Assembly: GCA_049594615.1 (NCBI GenBank)
Contig: JBMYJR010000003.1
Location: 45,234-109,233 of the forward strand
DNA: 64,000 nt
Reading direction: 5' to 3'
Source of the DNA: CAXPZW01 sp049594615
GTDB taxonomy: Bacteria > Bacteroidota > Bacteroidia > Flavobacteriales_D > Sanyastnellaceae
Positions within the stretch are counted from its first letter, which is position 1. Each line of letters starts with the position of its first letter. A program made the position numbers and the translations under genes. This document shows, piece by piece, positions 1 to 7,094 of this stretch. The notes below the pieces were generated by a model. It saw nothing but the letters and a program-made list of their open reading frames with translations, did not search any database and was not told the DNA's origin.

Positions 1-358
1 ACTCTCCATAACTCACCACTTGATCGTATTCGAAATCAAAGTCCTCACCCGGTGCGCGGTCCAGGCGAGATGCCAGTTCGGACCACAAGTTGTCAAAGGC
101 AAACCCCTGTGGAGTCCCAGAGGTAAACACCTCATCGATGATGTTGCGGTGATAGGTACCTAAGCGTTGGAGCGCTGCAGCATGTCCTCGGCCGTCGAAC
201 CAGTCGCGCAAGACTTCCTCCAGCATATTGGTGGTCTTGCCCATGGCGGAAATCACCACAACCCGGTCCGCAGCCGGGGCCGCGTGCAAGATGTGTGCTA
301 CGTTTTTGACTGCCTCGGCGTCTTTGACCGACGCGCCTCCAAATTTGAATACCTCCAT
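1..358 (-). CDS. lysC: Aspartate kinase, N-terminal part (cut by window edge)
   Basis: This frame starts with ATG at 358 and runs off the left edge, so about 119 N-terminal residues are visible. It begins MEVFKFGGASVKD, the KFGGxS nucleotide-binding motif of aspartokinases, and continues with VVVISAMGKTTNMLEE, the conserved VSAMG stretch. The enzyme phosphorylates aspartate in the first step toward lysine, threonine and methionine. The start lies 2 bases after the stop of the upstream acetyltransferase gene, so the two are probably cotranscribed. The C-terminal ACT domains, which would show feedback control or a fused homoserine dehydrogenase, are outside the window, so the isozyme cannot be decided. 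Confidence 0.9.
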   Translation of the reverse strand, partial: MEVFKFGGASVKDAEAVKNVAHILHAAPAADRVVVISAMGKTTNMLEEVLRDWFDGRGHAAALQRLGTYHRNIIDEVFTSGTPQGFAFDNLWSELASRLDRAPGEDFDFEYDQVVSYGE

Positions 359-360
359 GG

Positions 361-846
361 TCAATGCGATTGGGTGAGTGCGTGCATGCCGGCCACATCG
401 AGTCGGCCGTTGATCCAAGCTTCGTCCAGTCCAGCGCCCAGGCGTTTGTACACCTCAATGGCAGGCGTATTCCAGTCCAAGACCTGCCAACGCAGCTGCG
501 TGGCACCGCGGTCCAAGCACACTTGCGCCAGGGCAGACATGAGCGCTTTGCCCACACCCTTGCCGCGCGCAGCCGCGCGCACAACCAGGTCTTCCAGGTA
601 CATGGCCTTGCCGTTCCATGTGCTGTAACACGGATAGTACAAGGCCATGCCCAGCACTTCGCCGGCTTGCTCGGCAAGCAATACTTCAAACGCAGGCGTT
701 GGGCCAAAACCATCCGTGCGTAACTGCTTTTCGGTCAACCGCACCGCATCGGGCTCGCGCTCGTAGGCAGCGAGTTCTTGGATGAGGTCCAGCATCACGG
801 CGGCATCAGTGGCCACGGCCGTTCGGATAGAAACAGGAGCTGACAT
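361..846 (-). CDS. GNAT acetyltransferase, spermidine/spermine N-acetyltransferase-like
   Basis: A 161-residue single-domain GNAT protein. The start chosen is ATG at 846 (MSAPVSIRTA); an in-frame extension to 906 has no family support and would cross the likely promoter. The central block YLEDLVVRAAARGKGVGKAL is the acetyl-CoA loop (motif A, RxxGxG). The string around WNGKAMYLEDL and the tail DWNTPAIEVYKRLGA closely match the SSAT/thialysine acetyltransferase family, which acetylates polyamines or related amines. Substrate is inferred from family resemblance only. It is followed after 2 bases by the aspartate kinase gene. A -7-like element (TACCTTCG on the minus strand, 853-860) sits just upstream. 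Confidence 0.85.
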   Translation of the reverse strand: MSAPVSIRTAVATDAAVMLDLIQELAAYEREPDAVRLTEKQLRTDGFGPTPAFEVLLAEQAGEVLGMALYYPCYSTWNGKAMYLEDLVVRAAARGKGVGKALMSALAQVCLDRGATQLRWQVLDWNTPAIEVYKRLGAGLDEAWINGRLDVAGMHALTQSH

Positions 847-880
847 GCGCCTCGAAGGTACACCGCTCCCATACCGGCCC

Positions 881-907
881 TGTGGATTTTTCCGTTCATA
901 ATCCACA
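881..907. promoter_or_regulatory. Perfect 8-bp inverted repeat between divergent genes
   Basis: TGTGGATT at 881-888 is exactly mirrored by AATCCACA at 900-907, with an 11-base spacer. It lies between the divergently oriented acetyltransferase gene (start 846) and cvpA (start 956). It could be a repressor operator for either gene or an RNA hairpin in the acetyltransferase promoter region. Function is not shown by sequence. Confidence 0.45.
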
Positions 908-955
908 ATGCGTTGTGCGATGCTGCCGCCGCCAAAACGCAGAACTTTCTACCCC

Positions 956-1579
956 GTGAATGCACTCGACCTCATCTTGCTTTTGCCATTGCTCTTGGGC
1001 GCCTACAGCGGCTGGAAAAAAGGATTGATCCTAGAAGTCTTTGGCCTGCTGGCCTTGGCAGGCGGGATCTACGGAGGTATTCACTTCTCAAATGAAGTGG
1101 CCTCTTGGATGCAGGACAGCCTCAAATGGGACTCGGAATACCTGCCCGTAATTGCCTTTGCGACCACCTTTATTGGGATTGTGGTGGCGGTGCACTTCTT
1201 GGCGCGGGCCTTGAGCAAGGTGGCCAAGATGGCGGCTTTGGGATGGCTCAACCGCGCGGCTGGGGCCTTGTTTTCCATGGCCAAGGTGCTGCTGATCACC
1301 AGCATTGCGCTGTGGACCTTCCACGGGCTCGACGACAAATTCAAACTGGTCCCCGACGAGCTCAAGGAAGAGTCGGCCCTCTACGGGCTTTACATGGAAA
1401 CCGCCATGGCGGTCATGCCTGCCTTGCAGAACACACGCTTGTACGAACAGTTCGAGCAGTGGCGCAAAGAGCGCCAACGCAACACCATGCCCTGGGAACG
1501 TGCGCTGGAAGCTTACGCGCCGAAATCGGCCACCAACCCGTCGATGCGGGTCTCGAGATTCGCCATCAGCGCGGTGTAG
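956..1579 (+). CDS. cvpA: CvpA family membrane protein
   Basis: The start chosen is GTG at 956 giving VNALDLILLLPLLLGAYSGWKKGLI, because CvpA proteins begin at exactly this motif; upstream ATGs at 908 and 920 are alternatives. The protein has about 207 residues with four hydrophobic helices in the first ~130 residues and a soluble, charged C-terminal tail. CvpA proteins are inner-membrane proteins named for colicin V production and implicated in envelope homeostasis; the mechanism is not known. The 3' end overlaps the 3' end of the convergent phosphohexomutase gene by 67 bases, so the tails of both proteins are coded by the same DNA. Confidence 0.85.
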   Translation: MNALDLILLLPLLLGAYSGWKKGLILEVFGLLALAGGIYGGIHFSNEVASWMQDSLKWDSEYLPVIAFATTFIGIVVAVHFLARALSKVAKMAALGWLNRAAGALFSMAKVLLITSIALWTFHGLDDKFKLVPDELKEESALYGLYMETAMAVMPALQNTRLYEQFEQWRKERQRNTMPWERALEAYAPKSATNPSMRVSRFAISAV

Positions 1580-3231
1580 TCGCCATTGACCGGCGCATTC
1601 ACACTGAAGTAAAACTTGATTTTAGGCTCGGTGCCCGATGGACGGACTGTGACTTTGGACCCCTGCGCGGTGAAAAATTGAATCACATTGGAAGCCGGCA
1701 CATCCAAGGGTGTAGTAGATCCGTCAGCCAATTGCGTGAGCGTTCCGGCGCGGACGTCGGCCACTGCCACCACCTTCTCGCCGCCAAGAGTGGCTGGAGG
1801 ATTGGTTCGAAATCCTTCCATCATGGCCGCAATGGCCGCTTTGCCCGCTTTGCCTTGCTTCTTTACCGAAATCAACCGCTCGCGGTACGCGCCGCAGGCA
1901 TTGTGAATGTCTTCAAGCACGTCAAACAGGGTTTTGTCTTGCGAATGGGCCCAAGCCGCAATCTCGCACAGCATCATGGCTGAGGCAACAGCGTCTTTGT
2001 CACGCACGGCATCCCCAACGAGGTACCCGTAGGACTCTTCTCCGCCGGCTACAAATTCTTGTTCTCCTTCGAGCTCACGGATTTTGGACGCGATCCACTT
2101 GAACCCCGTGAGCGTGTCGTGACAAGGAACTTCAAAATGAGCGGCAATGGCAGCGATGAGCTCGGTGGTCACTATGGTCTTGGCCACAAAATGGTTGGGA
2201 CGCAAACGGCCTGACTCGCGCAGCTTGTGCAGGCAGTAGTACACAATCAGTGACCCGGCCTCGTTGCCGTTCAACAGGCGGAATGCACCTGAGGCGTCGC
2301 GCGCAGCGACACCCACTCGGTCTGCGTCGGGGTCGGTACCCAGTAGGATGTCCGCCTTGGTGCGCTTGGCCATACGCAGGCCCAGTTTCAACGCGGCTGC
2401 TTCCTCTGGGTTGGGGGATTCCACCGTGGGGAAATTTCCGTCGGGAATGTCTTGTTCAGGAACCAACATGACCTTGCGGAAACCGGCCTCGCGCAGCGCT
2501 TTGGGCAAAACAGTGATCCCGGTGCCGTGCAGACTGGTGAAAATGATCTTCAGGTCCTTGTGCTCCCGGATGAGTTGGGGATCCTTCACTTGCTTAAGCA
2601 GCGTGGCGATGTAGGCCTCATCAATGGCCGAACCTACCAGTTCGATGTTAGACAAGTCGCCGTCGAACTTGACCTCATCAATGGTTTTGATCGCCCGTAC
2701 CCGGTCGATGATGTTGCCGTCGTGTGGAGGTACGATTTGACCGCCGTCGTCCCAGTACACCTTGTACCCATTGTATTCAGGCGGATTGTGGGATGCGGTG
2801 ACCACCACCCCGGCTTGGCAGCCCAAGTGGCGAATGGCAAAGGAAAGCTCAGGCGTGGGGCGCAGGCTTTCAAACAAGTACACCCCAATGCCATTGGCCG
2901 CAAACACTTCTGCAGCCACGCGGGCAAACAAAGGGCTGTTGTTGCGCGAATCGAACGCGATGGCCACTTTGGAAGTCCCCGTCCCAAAAGTCTCGTTGAT
3001 GTAGTTGGACAGGCCTTGGGTGGCCATGCCGATGGTATACCTGTTGATGCGGTTGGTGCCCGGACCCATGATGCCACGCAGGCCTCCGGTGCCAAACTCC
3101 AGGTCGGTGTAGAAGGCCTCCTCACAGGCCGCGGGATCGCGTTTGATCAGGCGGGCGACTTCTTCTCGTGTGGCGGTGTCGAAGGGAGATTCGGTCCATA
3201 CCTGCGCTCGTGCTTGCCAGGGGTCTTTCAT
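1513..3231 (-). CDS. Phosphoglucomutase/phosphomannomutase
   Basis: A 572-residue alpha-D-phosphohexomutase interconverting hexose 1- and 6-phosphates in the cytoplasm. All four family signatures are present in order: the phosphoserine loop TASHNPPEYNGYKVY, the Mg loop GTDPDADRVG, the sugar loop GGEESYGYLVGD and the phosphate-binding loop RPSGTEPKIKFY near the C terminus. Length fits the PgcA-type phosphoglucomutases. The start codon overlaps the stop of the upstream rmlD-like gene (ATGA), implying translational coupling and a shared role in nucleotide-sugar supply. Glucose versus mannose preference cannot be read from the sequence. Confidence 0.93.
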   Translation of the reverse strand: MKDPWQARAQVWTESPFDTATREEVARLIKRDPAACEEAFYTDLEFGTGGLRGIMGPGTNRINRYTIGMATQGLSNYINETFGTGTSKVAIAFDSRNNSPLFARVAAEVFAANGIGVYLFESLRPTPELSFAIRHLGCQAGVVVTASHNPPEYNGYKVYWDDGGQIVPPHDGNIIDRVRAIKTIDEVKFDGDLSNIELVGSAIDEAYIATLLKQVKDPQLIREHKDLKIIFTSLHGTGITVLPKALREAGFRKVMLVPEQDIPDGNFPTVESPNPEEAAALKLGLRMAKRTKADILLGTDPDADRVGVAARDASGAFRLLNGNEAGSLIVYYCLHKLRESGRLRPNHFVAKTIVTTELIAAIAAHFEVPCHDTLTGFKWIASKIRELEGEQEFVAGGEESYGYLVGDAVRDKDAVASAMMLCEIAAWAHSQDKTLFDVLEDIHNACGAYRERLISVKKQGKAGKAAIAAMMEGFRTNPPATLGGEKVVAVADVRAGTLTQLADGSTTPLDVPASNVIQFFTAQGSKVTVRPSGTEPKIKFYFSVNAPVNGDYTALMANLETRIDGLVADFGA

Positions 3232-4133
3232 GATCCTGTGGTGTTTCGTGGTTCAGTTGGTCGTGGGGTGCCAAATCGCCGGGCGTTGCAGTTGGTCAAC
3301 GCGGATTTCCAATGATTCGGCTGGCGCCAAACGGTATGAAAAAAAGTAGTGGTATCCAGTTTAGAAAACACCGGTCGCTGGGCCGGTGAGGAAAAAGTGG
3401 TGGTGGGCACGGGGTCAACCGGTACCTCCCAGCCACGCTGACGGACAATCTCGGTGGCAAAGTCGTACCACGAAGCCACACCGCGGTTGGTAAAGTGTAC
3501 CAAACCGGCAGGGGTTCCGCCGTTTTGAAGAAGTTGAGTGACGGCCCACACGACGTCTCCTGCCCAGGTGGGCGAAGCTACTTGATCGTTCACCACGCGC
3601 AGACGCCCGTGTTCTTGCGCCAAACGCTCCATCGTGAGCAAGAAATTCTTCCCGAATTGGGAGTACAACCAAGACACGCGCAGGATCCAACAGGAACAGC
3701 CGGTGGCCAATACGCGGCGTTCGCCCTCGAGTTTGGTACGTCCATACACCGAGGTCGGAGCCGGGGTGTCGGTTTCACGGTAAGCACGGCCAGGGTGTGG
3801 ACCTCCAAACACGTAGTCGGTGGAGAAATGTACCAGGGTAGCACCCACTTGTTTGCACAACCGGGCGATGCGCTCAGGCGCCTCAGCGTTCAAAGCGTGG
3901 GCTGCATCGGGCTCTGACTCGGCCTTGTCCACAGCCGTATAACCCGAACAGTTGACCACCACCGCGGGCGCGCACGCTGTGAGGGTGGTTTCCAGCGCAT
4001 CGTAGTCGAGTACGTCCACCTCATCGCGCCCACAATAGCGCACGTGGACAGGAGTGCCCCATGCGGATTTAAAAGCACTGCCGAGCTGCCCAGAGGCGCC
4101 CAATACGAGCGTATTTCCTAACCCGATGTTCAT
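3228..4133 (-). CDS. rmlD: dTDP-4-dehydrorhamnose reductase (RmlD-like)
   Basis: A 301-residue NAD(P)-dependent extended SDR. ATG at 4133 (MNIGLGNTLVLGASGQLG) places the Rossmann loop GASGQLG at the N terminus as usual for RmlD; an upstream in-frame ATG at 4169 is less likely. Other marks are VVNCSGYTAVDKAE, HFSTDYVFGG, and the YGRTKLEGE Tyr-x-x-x-Lys catalytic pair. The enzyme reduces dTDP-4-keto-L-rhamnose to dTDP-L-rhamnose for surface polysaccharide. It is coupled by a 4-base overlap to the phosphohexomutase. No rmlA, rmlB or rmlC is in the window, so another 4-keto-sugar substrate is possible. Confidence 0.85.
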   Translation of the reverse strand: MNIGLGNTLVLGASGQLGSAFKSAWGTPVHVRYCGRDEVDVLDYDALETTLTACAPAVVVNCSGYTAVDKAESEPDAAHALNAEAPERIARLCKQVGATLVHFSTDYVFGGPHPGRAYRETDTPAPTSVYGRTKLEGERRVLATGCSCWILRVSWLYSQFGKNFLLTMERLAQEHGRLRVVNDQVASPTWAGDVVWAVTQLLQNGGTPAGLVHFTNRGVASWYDFATEIVRQRGWEVPVDPVPTTTFSSPAQRPVFSKLDTTTFFHTVWRQPNHWKSALTNCNARRFGTPRPTEPRNTTGS

Positions 4134-4469
4134 TTGACAGGTCGAAGTTAAACCGCCGTTTGAAACCACAGGTGACTTTCATCACAGAATCGCGACAGAA
4201 ATGGCCGACAACGCTGTAGGATTCAGCCTATAGCATGTGGGCAAAAGTTGATGCGAGGCCAGCGAAAATGCCACAACAGCTTGGTACAGGGCCTGACGAA
4301 ACCGCCCTTGATGTGCCCGTATGTTTGTCTCGGAAGCCGCTGCAACGGTTTCCCGAATCACAGATAGAGGTTGATTATTTGTGAGGTTGAATAGTTCAAG
4401 TTAGGTATGAAAGGGACGGAAAGCCGTCCCTTTCTTCTCTCCACTACTTGAGCCCCTGACCGCCCGACT
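4134..4469. other. Gene-free divergent intergenic region
   Basis: About 336 bases between the divergent rmlD-like gene and the Hpt cluster, with no convincing coding frame. It holds an imperfect inverted repeat at 4214-4233 (CTGTAGG / CCTATAG) and a strong hairpin at 4409-4434. It is long enough for a small RNA ending at that hairpin, but no known RNA family was recognised. Confidence 0.5.
4409..4440 (+). terminator. Strong terminator-like hairpin upstream of the Hpt cluster
   Basis: GAAAGGGACGG (4409-4419) pairs perfectly with CCGTCCCTTTC (4424-4434) around a 4-base loop and is followed by TTCTCT. It lies 36 bases upstream of the first gene of the phosphotransfer cluster, not downstream of a gene on its strand. 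It may end a small RNA, act as an attenuator, or stop antisense transcription. Confidence 0.55.
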
Positions 4470-4862
4470 ATGGAAGCAAAGCTTTACGACACCCAACAGC
4501 TCAAGCGCATCGTCAACGATGACAAAGAGATTCCCCTGTACATCCAGGAGTTTGTGAACCACATCTTGGACCGTGACCTGGGACGACTCCAACACTCCTA
4601 CGCTACTAAGGAGGTAGACATGACAAAGAAAATGGCGTACAAGCTCCGTTTTTCGCTGTCGATGTATGGCGTGCACAGCATCCAACGCGATTTGACCAAG
4701 ATCGAAGAGGTGCTGCAGGACAACGGGAGTTTTGAGGCCATCGGCCCCTTCATCAATCGCATCAAAAACCACTTGCGCAAAGTCAAGCGCCAAATGATCC
4801 AGGATTACAAAATGGTCATCACCCTGCTAGACCGATATGAGCCCCCTTTACACACTCGATAA
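4470..4862 (+). CDS. Degenerate Hpt-like protein lacking the phosphoacceptor histidine
   Basis: A 130-residue all-helical protein. The stretch MAYKLRFSLSMYGVHSIQ lines up with the Hpt signature of the next gene (AAHRMKTSVDVYSINSI) without gaps: both signatures fall at residues 55-63, but here residue 57 is Tyr instead of the phosphorylated His, and residue 60 is Arg instead of Lys. It is therefore a predicted Hpt-fold protein that cannot be phosphorylated at the usual site. The gene overlaps the active Hpt gene by 26 bases, so the two are probably made together. A role as docking partner or competitor for a receiver is inference. Hpt folds are hard to assign by eye, so confidence is moderate. 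Confidence 0.65.
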   Translation: MEAKLYDTQQLKRIVNDDKEIPLYIQEFVNHILDRDLGRLQHSYATKEVDMTKKMAYKLRFSLSMYGVHSIQRDLTKIEEVLQDNGSFEAIGPFINRIKNHLRKVKRQMIQDYKMVITLLDRYEPPLHTR

Positions 4863-5190
4863 ACTCGCCGCGCTCACCTCGAACAACGCGGAAGTCATGG
4901 ACCGGTTCAACCGCTCTTTTCTGGAGCAGACCATCGGCACCGACTTGCCCCGTTTAGTGGAAAGCGCGCGCAAACAAGACTACGACGCGGTATTTCACGC
5001 GGCACATCGCATGAAAACCAGTGTGGATGTTTACAGCATCAACAGCATCCGAGAGGTGCTACACGCATTGGAATCCAACGCCCGCACCCGGCAAGACCTC
5101 GATCACTTGCCAGCACAAGTGCGTACTGTGGCCGAAGCCTTAATGCACGTGGCCCGCGACCTGCGGAACAATTACATAAACACCCCCTAA
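4837..5190 (+). CDS. Hpt histidine phosphotransfer protein
   Basis: A 117-residue stand-alone Hpt domain. Residues 53-63, FHAAHRMKTSV, carry the HxxK signature with His57 as predicted phosphoacceptor and Lys60 close to it. Hpt proteins shuttle phosphate between receiver domains. It overlaps the degenerate Hpt gene by 26 bases and is followed after 2 bases by a membrane-anchored receiver gene, so all three form an operon and probably a physical relay. No histidine kinase gene is adjacent. Confidence 0.8.
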   Translation: MSPLYTLDKLAALTSNNAEVMDRFNRSFLEQTIGTDLPRLVESARKQDYDAVFHAAHRMKTSVDVYSINSIREVLHALESNARTRQDLDHLPAQVRTVAEALMHVARDLRNNYINTP

Positions 5191-5192
5191 TC

Positions 5193-6023
5193 ATGAATCC
5201 CACCACCGCCCCCACCCTAGCACACTGGTTGACCAATGCTCGCACTAGCTGGCACATCCCTGCGTTTGTTGGTGCGTTCTTGGCTCTGATTTCGTATTGG
5301 GCCCTGCGCGGTGCATTCACCAAAGGCGATTTTGGCGTCGCCGTGGTTACTGCCGGTTTGTTTGCATTGGGTTTCACCTTGTGGTTGATTGCTTCACGTT
5401 CACACACGTGGCAAACCGAGCACAGTGCACTGATCCAAAACCTGCAAAACACCACAGAGGCGCTGGCGGAACCCCTAACCCACGCTCTCAAAGCCACTTC
5501 TCGACTGAACGATTTAAGACCGTTGCACCGCATGATGGACCAAGGCAGGAAAACCGGCGTTGCCCAAAATGTGGGCAAGTTGACTTCAGATAAGGCCTCG
5601 TCGGGGCCACTCGAGAGGTCTACACGCCACATGTACACTCCTGATTTTGCCCGCACATTCCCCACCCGCATCTTGGTGGCCGAAGACAATCCGGTGAACC
5701 AAAAATTGGTGGGGTTCATGCTTGAAAAATTGGGGTACAATCTCACCTTGGCCCAAGACGGTCAAGAGGCCATCGATTTGGCCACTCAACAAGGTTTCGA
5801 CTTGATTTTCATGGACTTGTGCATGCCCAACGTAGGCGGTATGGAAGCCGCCAAACACATCTTGGCCACCGGCCAGACCCCGACCATCGTGCCCTTGACC
5901 GCCCACGCGAGTGACACCTCGCGCCAGGCCTGTGCCGAAGCCGGCATGACCGGATTCATTGCCAAGCCCTTTGCCATTGGCCAGCTGTGCCAAGCCATCG
6001 AGGCCGCCTACAAGGCCCGTTGA
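5193..6023 (+). CDS. Membrane-anchored receiver-domain protein
   Basis: A 276-residue protein with two hydrophobic helices at about residues 22-41 and 47-67, a helical/linker stretch to ~155, and a C-terminal receiver domain. The receiver has the complete active site: acidic pair E164/D165 (VAEDNPVNQKL), phosphoacceptor D208 (FMDLCMP), T236 (PLTAHAS) and K258 (AKPF). The VAEDNPVNQ and MPxxxGxEAA pattern is the type found at the end of hybrid sensor kinases, but there is no HisKA or HATPase domain. It looks like a hybrid kinase reduced to anchor plus receiver. With the two Hpt-like genes upstream it forms a kinase-less relay whose kinase must be elsewhere. Confidence 0.85.
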   Translation: MNPTTAPTLAHWLTNARTSWHIPAFVGAFLALISYWALRGAFTKGDFGVAVVTAGLFALGFTLWLIASRSHTWQTEHSALIQNLQNTTEALAEPLTHALKATSRLNDLRPLHRMMDQGRKTGVAQNVGKLTSDKASSGPLERSTRHMYTPDFARTFPTRILVAEDNPVNQKLVGFMLEKLGYNLTLAQDGQEAIDLATQQGFDLIFMDLCMPNVGGMEAAKHILATGQTPTIVPLTAHASDTSRQACAEAGMTGFIAKPFAIGQLCQAIEAAYKAR

Positions 6024-6112
6024 CCATTTCTGGCCGAACAATGTGACTTTGGTTCGGGGTGCTGGTATCGTGGCACGTGGTTTGTTTTGCCACCGGTGTC
6101 AAACGCTGCGCC

Positions 6113-6865
6113 ATGAAACGATTTACACTCATCCTCCTCTGCCTGCTCTCGGTCACCTTCGTCGATGCCCAACGTCTTGGAAATGACAATTGGGACAGCA
6201 ACGGACGTAACAACTGTCAGTTCCGCAACAACCGCGCGCCTTCTTTGAGTGCCCTGTTGCAAGTGGGTGCCCCCGTGGGTGAATTTGCCCGCGAACTGGA
6301 CCGCACCACGGTAGGATTTTCCGGTGCGTTCTTGGCGAACCAAGGCCGCTCTCCACTGGAGTGGGGCGTACAGTTTGCTTGGGCCGGTATCGGCCGCGAA
6401 CACCAGGATGTGACCTGGGACCTGGGCATGGACGACCAGAACAACGCCATCATCCAAGACGGCCGCTTGCGTGTTCGTGGCAACCTGTACCAGTACCACG
6501 GCGTAGCTCGACTCAAGCCACTTACAGGCGCCATCCAGCCTTACGGCGATTTGATGCTGGGCGCCAAACACTTTGTGCTGAAGAGTCAAATCCAAGAAGA
6601 ATACGACGGCTACCGTGAGGTGGTGGAATCCAACCGCGAAGAAGGCAGCGCTGCCCTGAGCTACGGCTGGGCCGCTGGACTCAAGATCCGCCTCAACCGC
6701 GCGGTCATGCTTGAGGCCCGCTACGAACGCTTGCACGGCGGACGCGCTGAATTTGTAGACGCCGAAAGCATTGCCATTGCTGCTGATGGCAGCTTTACCT
6801 ACGACATGCGAGCATCACGCACCAGCATGTACACCTATGCGCTGGGACTCTCGTTCGAATTTTAA
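6113..6865 (+). CDS. Outer-membrane beta-barrel protein, function unknown
   Basis: A 250-residue protein starting at ATG 6113 with a signal peptide (KRFTLILLCLLSVTFVDAQ, cleavage after VDA). The mature part has alternating hydrophobic/polar strands such as GVQFAWAGIG, AAGLKIRLN and MLEARYERL, and ends with YTYALGLSFEF, a C-terminal aromatic strand typical of barrels inserted by the BAM complex. It resembles small 8-10 strand Bacteroidota porin-like barrels. No ligand or function can be assigned. A strong terminator follows 44 bases after the stop. Confidence 0.75.
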   Translation: MKRFTLILLCLLSVTFVDAQRLGNDNWDSNGRNNCQFRNNRAPSLSALLQVGAPVGEFARELDRTTVGFSGAFLANQGRSPLEWGVQFAWAGIGREHQDVTWDLGMDDQNNAIIQDGRLRVRGNLYQYHGVARLKPLTGAIQPYGDLMLGAKHFVLKSQIQEEYDGYREVVESNREEGSAALSYGWAAGLKIRLNRAVMLEARYERLHGGRAEFVDAESIAIAADGSFTYDMRASRTSMYTYALGLSFEF

Positions 6866-6908
6866 CGACCCATCTCAAGTCCCGCACTCCCAAGCGGGCA
6901 CCCATCCC

Positions 6909-6939
6909 AAAAACCGCTCCTGACCCGAGCGGTTTTTTT
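6909..6939 (+). terminator. Rho-independent terminator
   Basis: AAAAACCGCTC (6909-6919) pairs with GAGCGGTTTTT (6927-6937) around a 7-base loop, ending in a run of seven T. It terminates the outer-membrane barrel gene. Confidence 0.9.
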
Positions 6940-6994
6940 GTGCGCGAAACTTTGAAGCGCAGGTCTTCGTAGAAAGAAGCAGAAATCGATCACC

Positions 6995-7093
6995 ATGGAT
7001 TTACGCGGACCGGGGTTGAGCCCAGACATTTTGGAAGCTCTTGTGGTGTCACTCATCATCGTAGTGAGCGCCCTCGGCGTATTTGGGTTCTAG
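6995..7093 (+). CDS. 32-residue single-helix membrane peptide (candidate)
   Basis: A short frame from ATG 6995 to TAG 7093, preceded by a purine-rich AGAAAGAAG stretch. It starts MDLRGPGLSPDILEAL and then has about 14 strongly hydrophobic residues (VVSLIIVVSALGVF) ending in GF, a clean single transmembrane helix. It sits between a terminator and the 3' end of the convergent permease gene, leaving one base between the two stops. Codon use is not random, but at this length conservation in relatives is needed to be sure. Confidence 0.45.
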   Translation: MDLRGPGLSPDILEALVVSLIIVVSALGVFGF

Positions 7094-7094
7094 C

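Noticed and set aside
1105..1983. A 292-codon plus-strand frame bridging cvpA and the phosphohexomutase gene
   Set aside because: It overlaps two conserved genes in other frames, is rich in Arg/Gly/His and has no signature.
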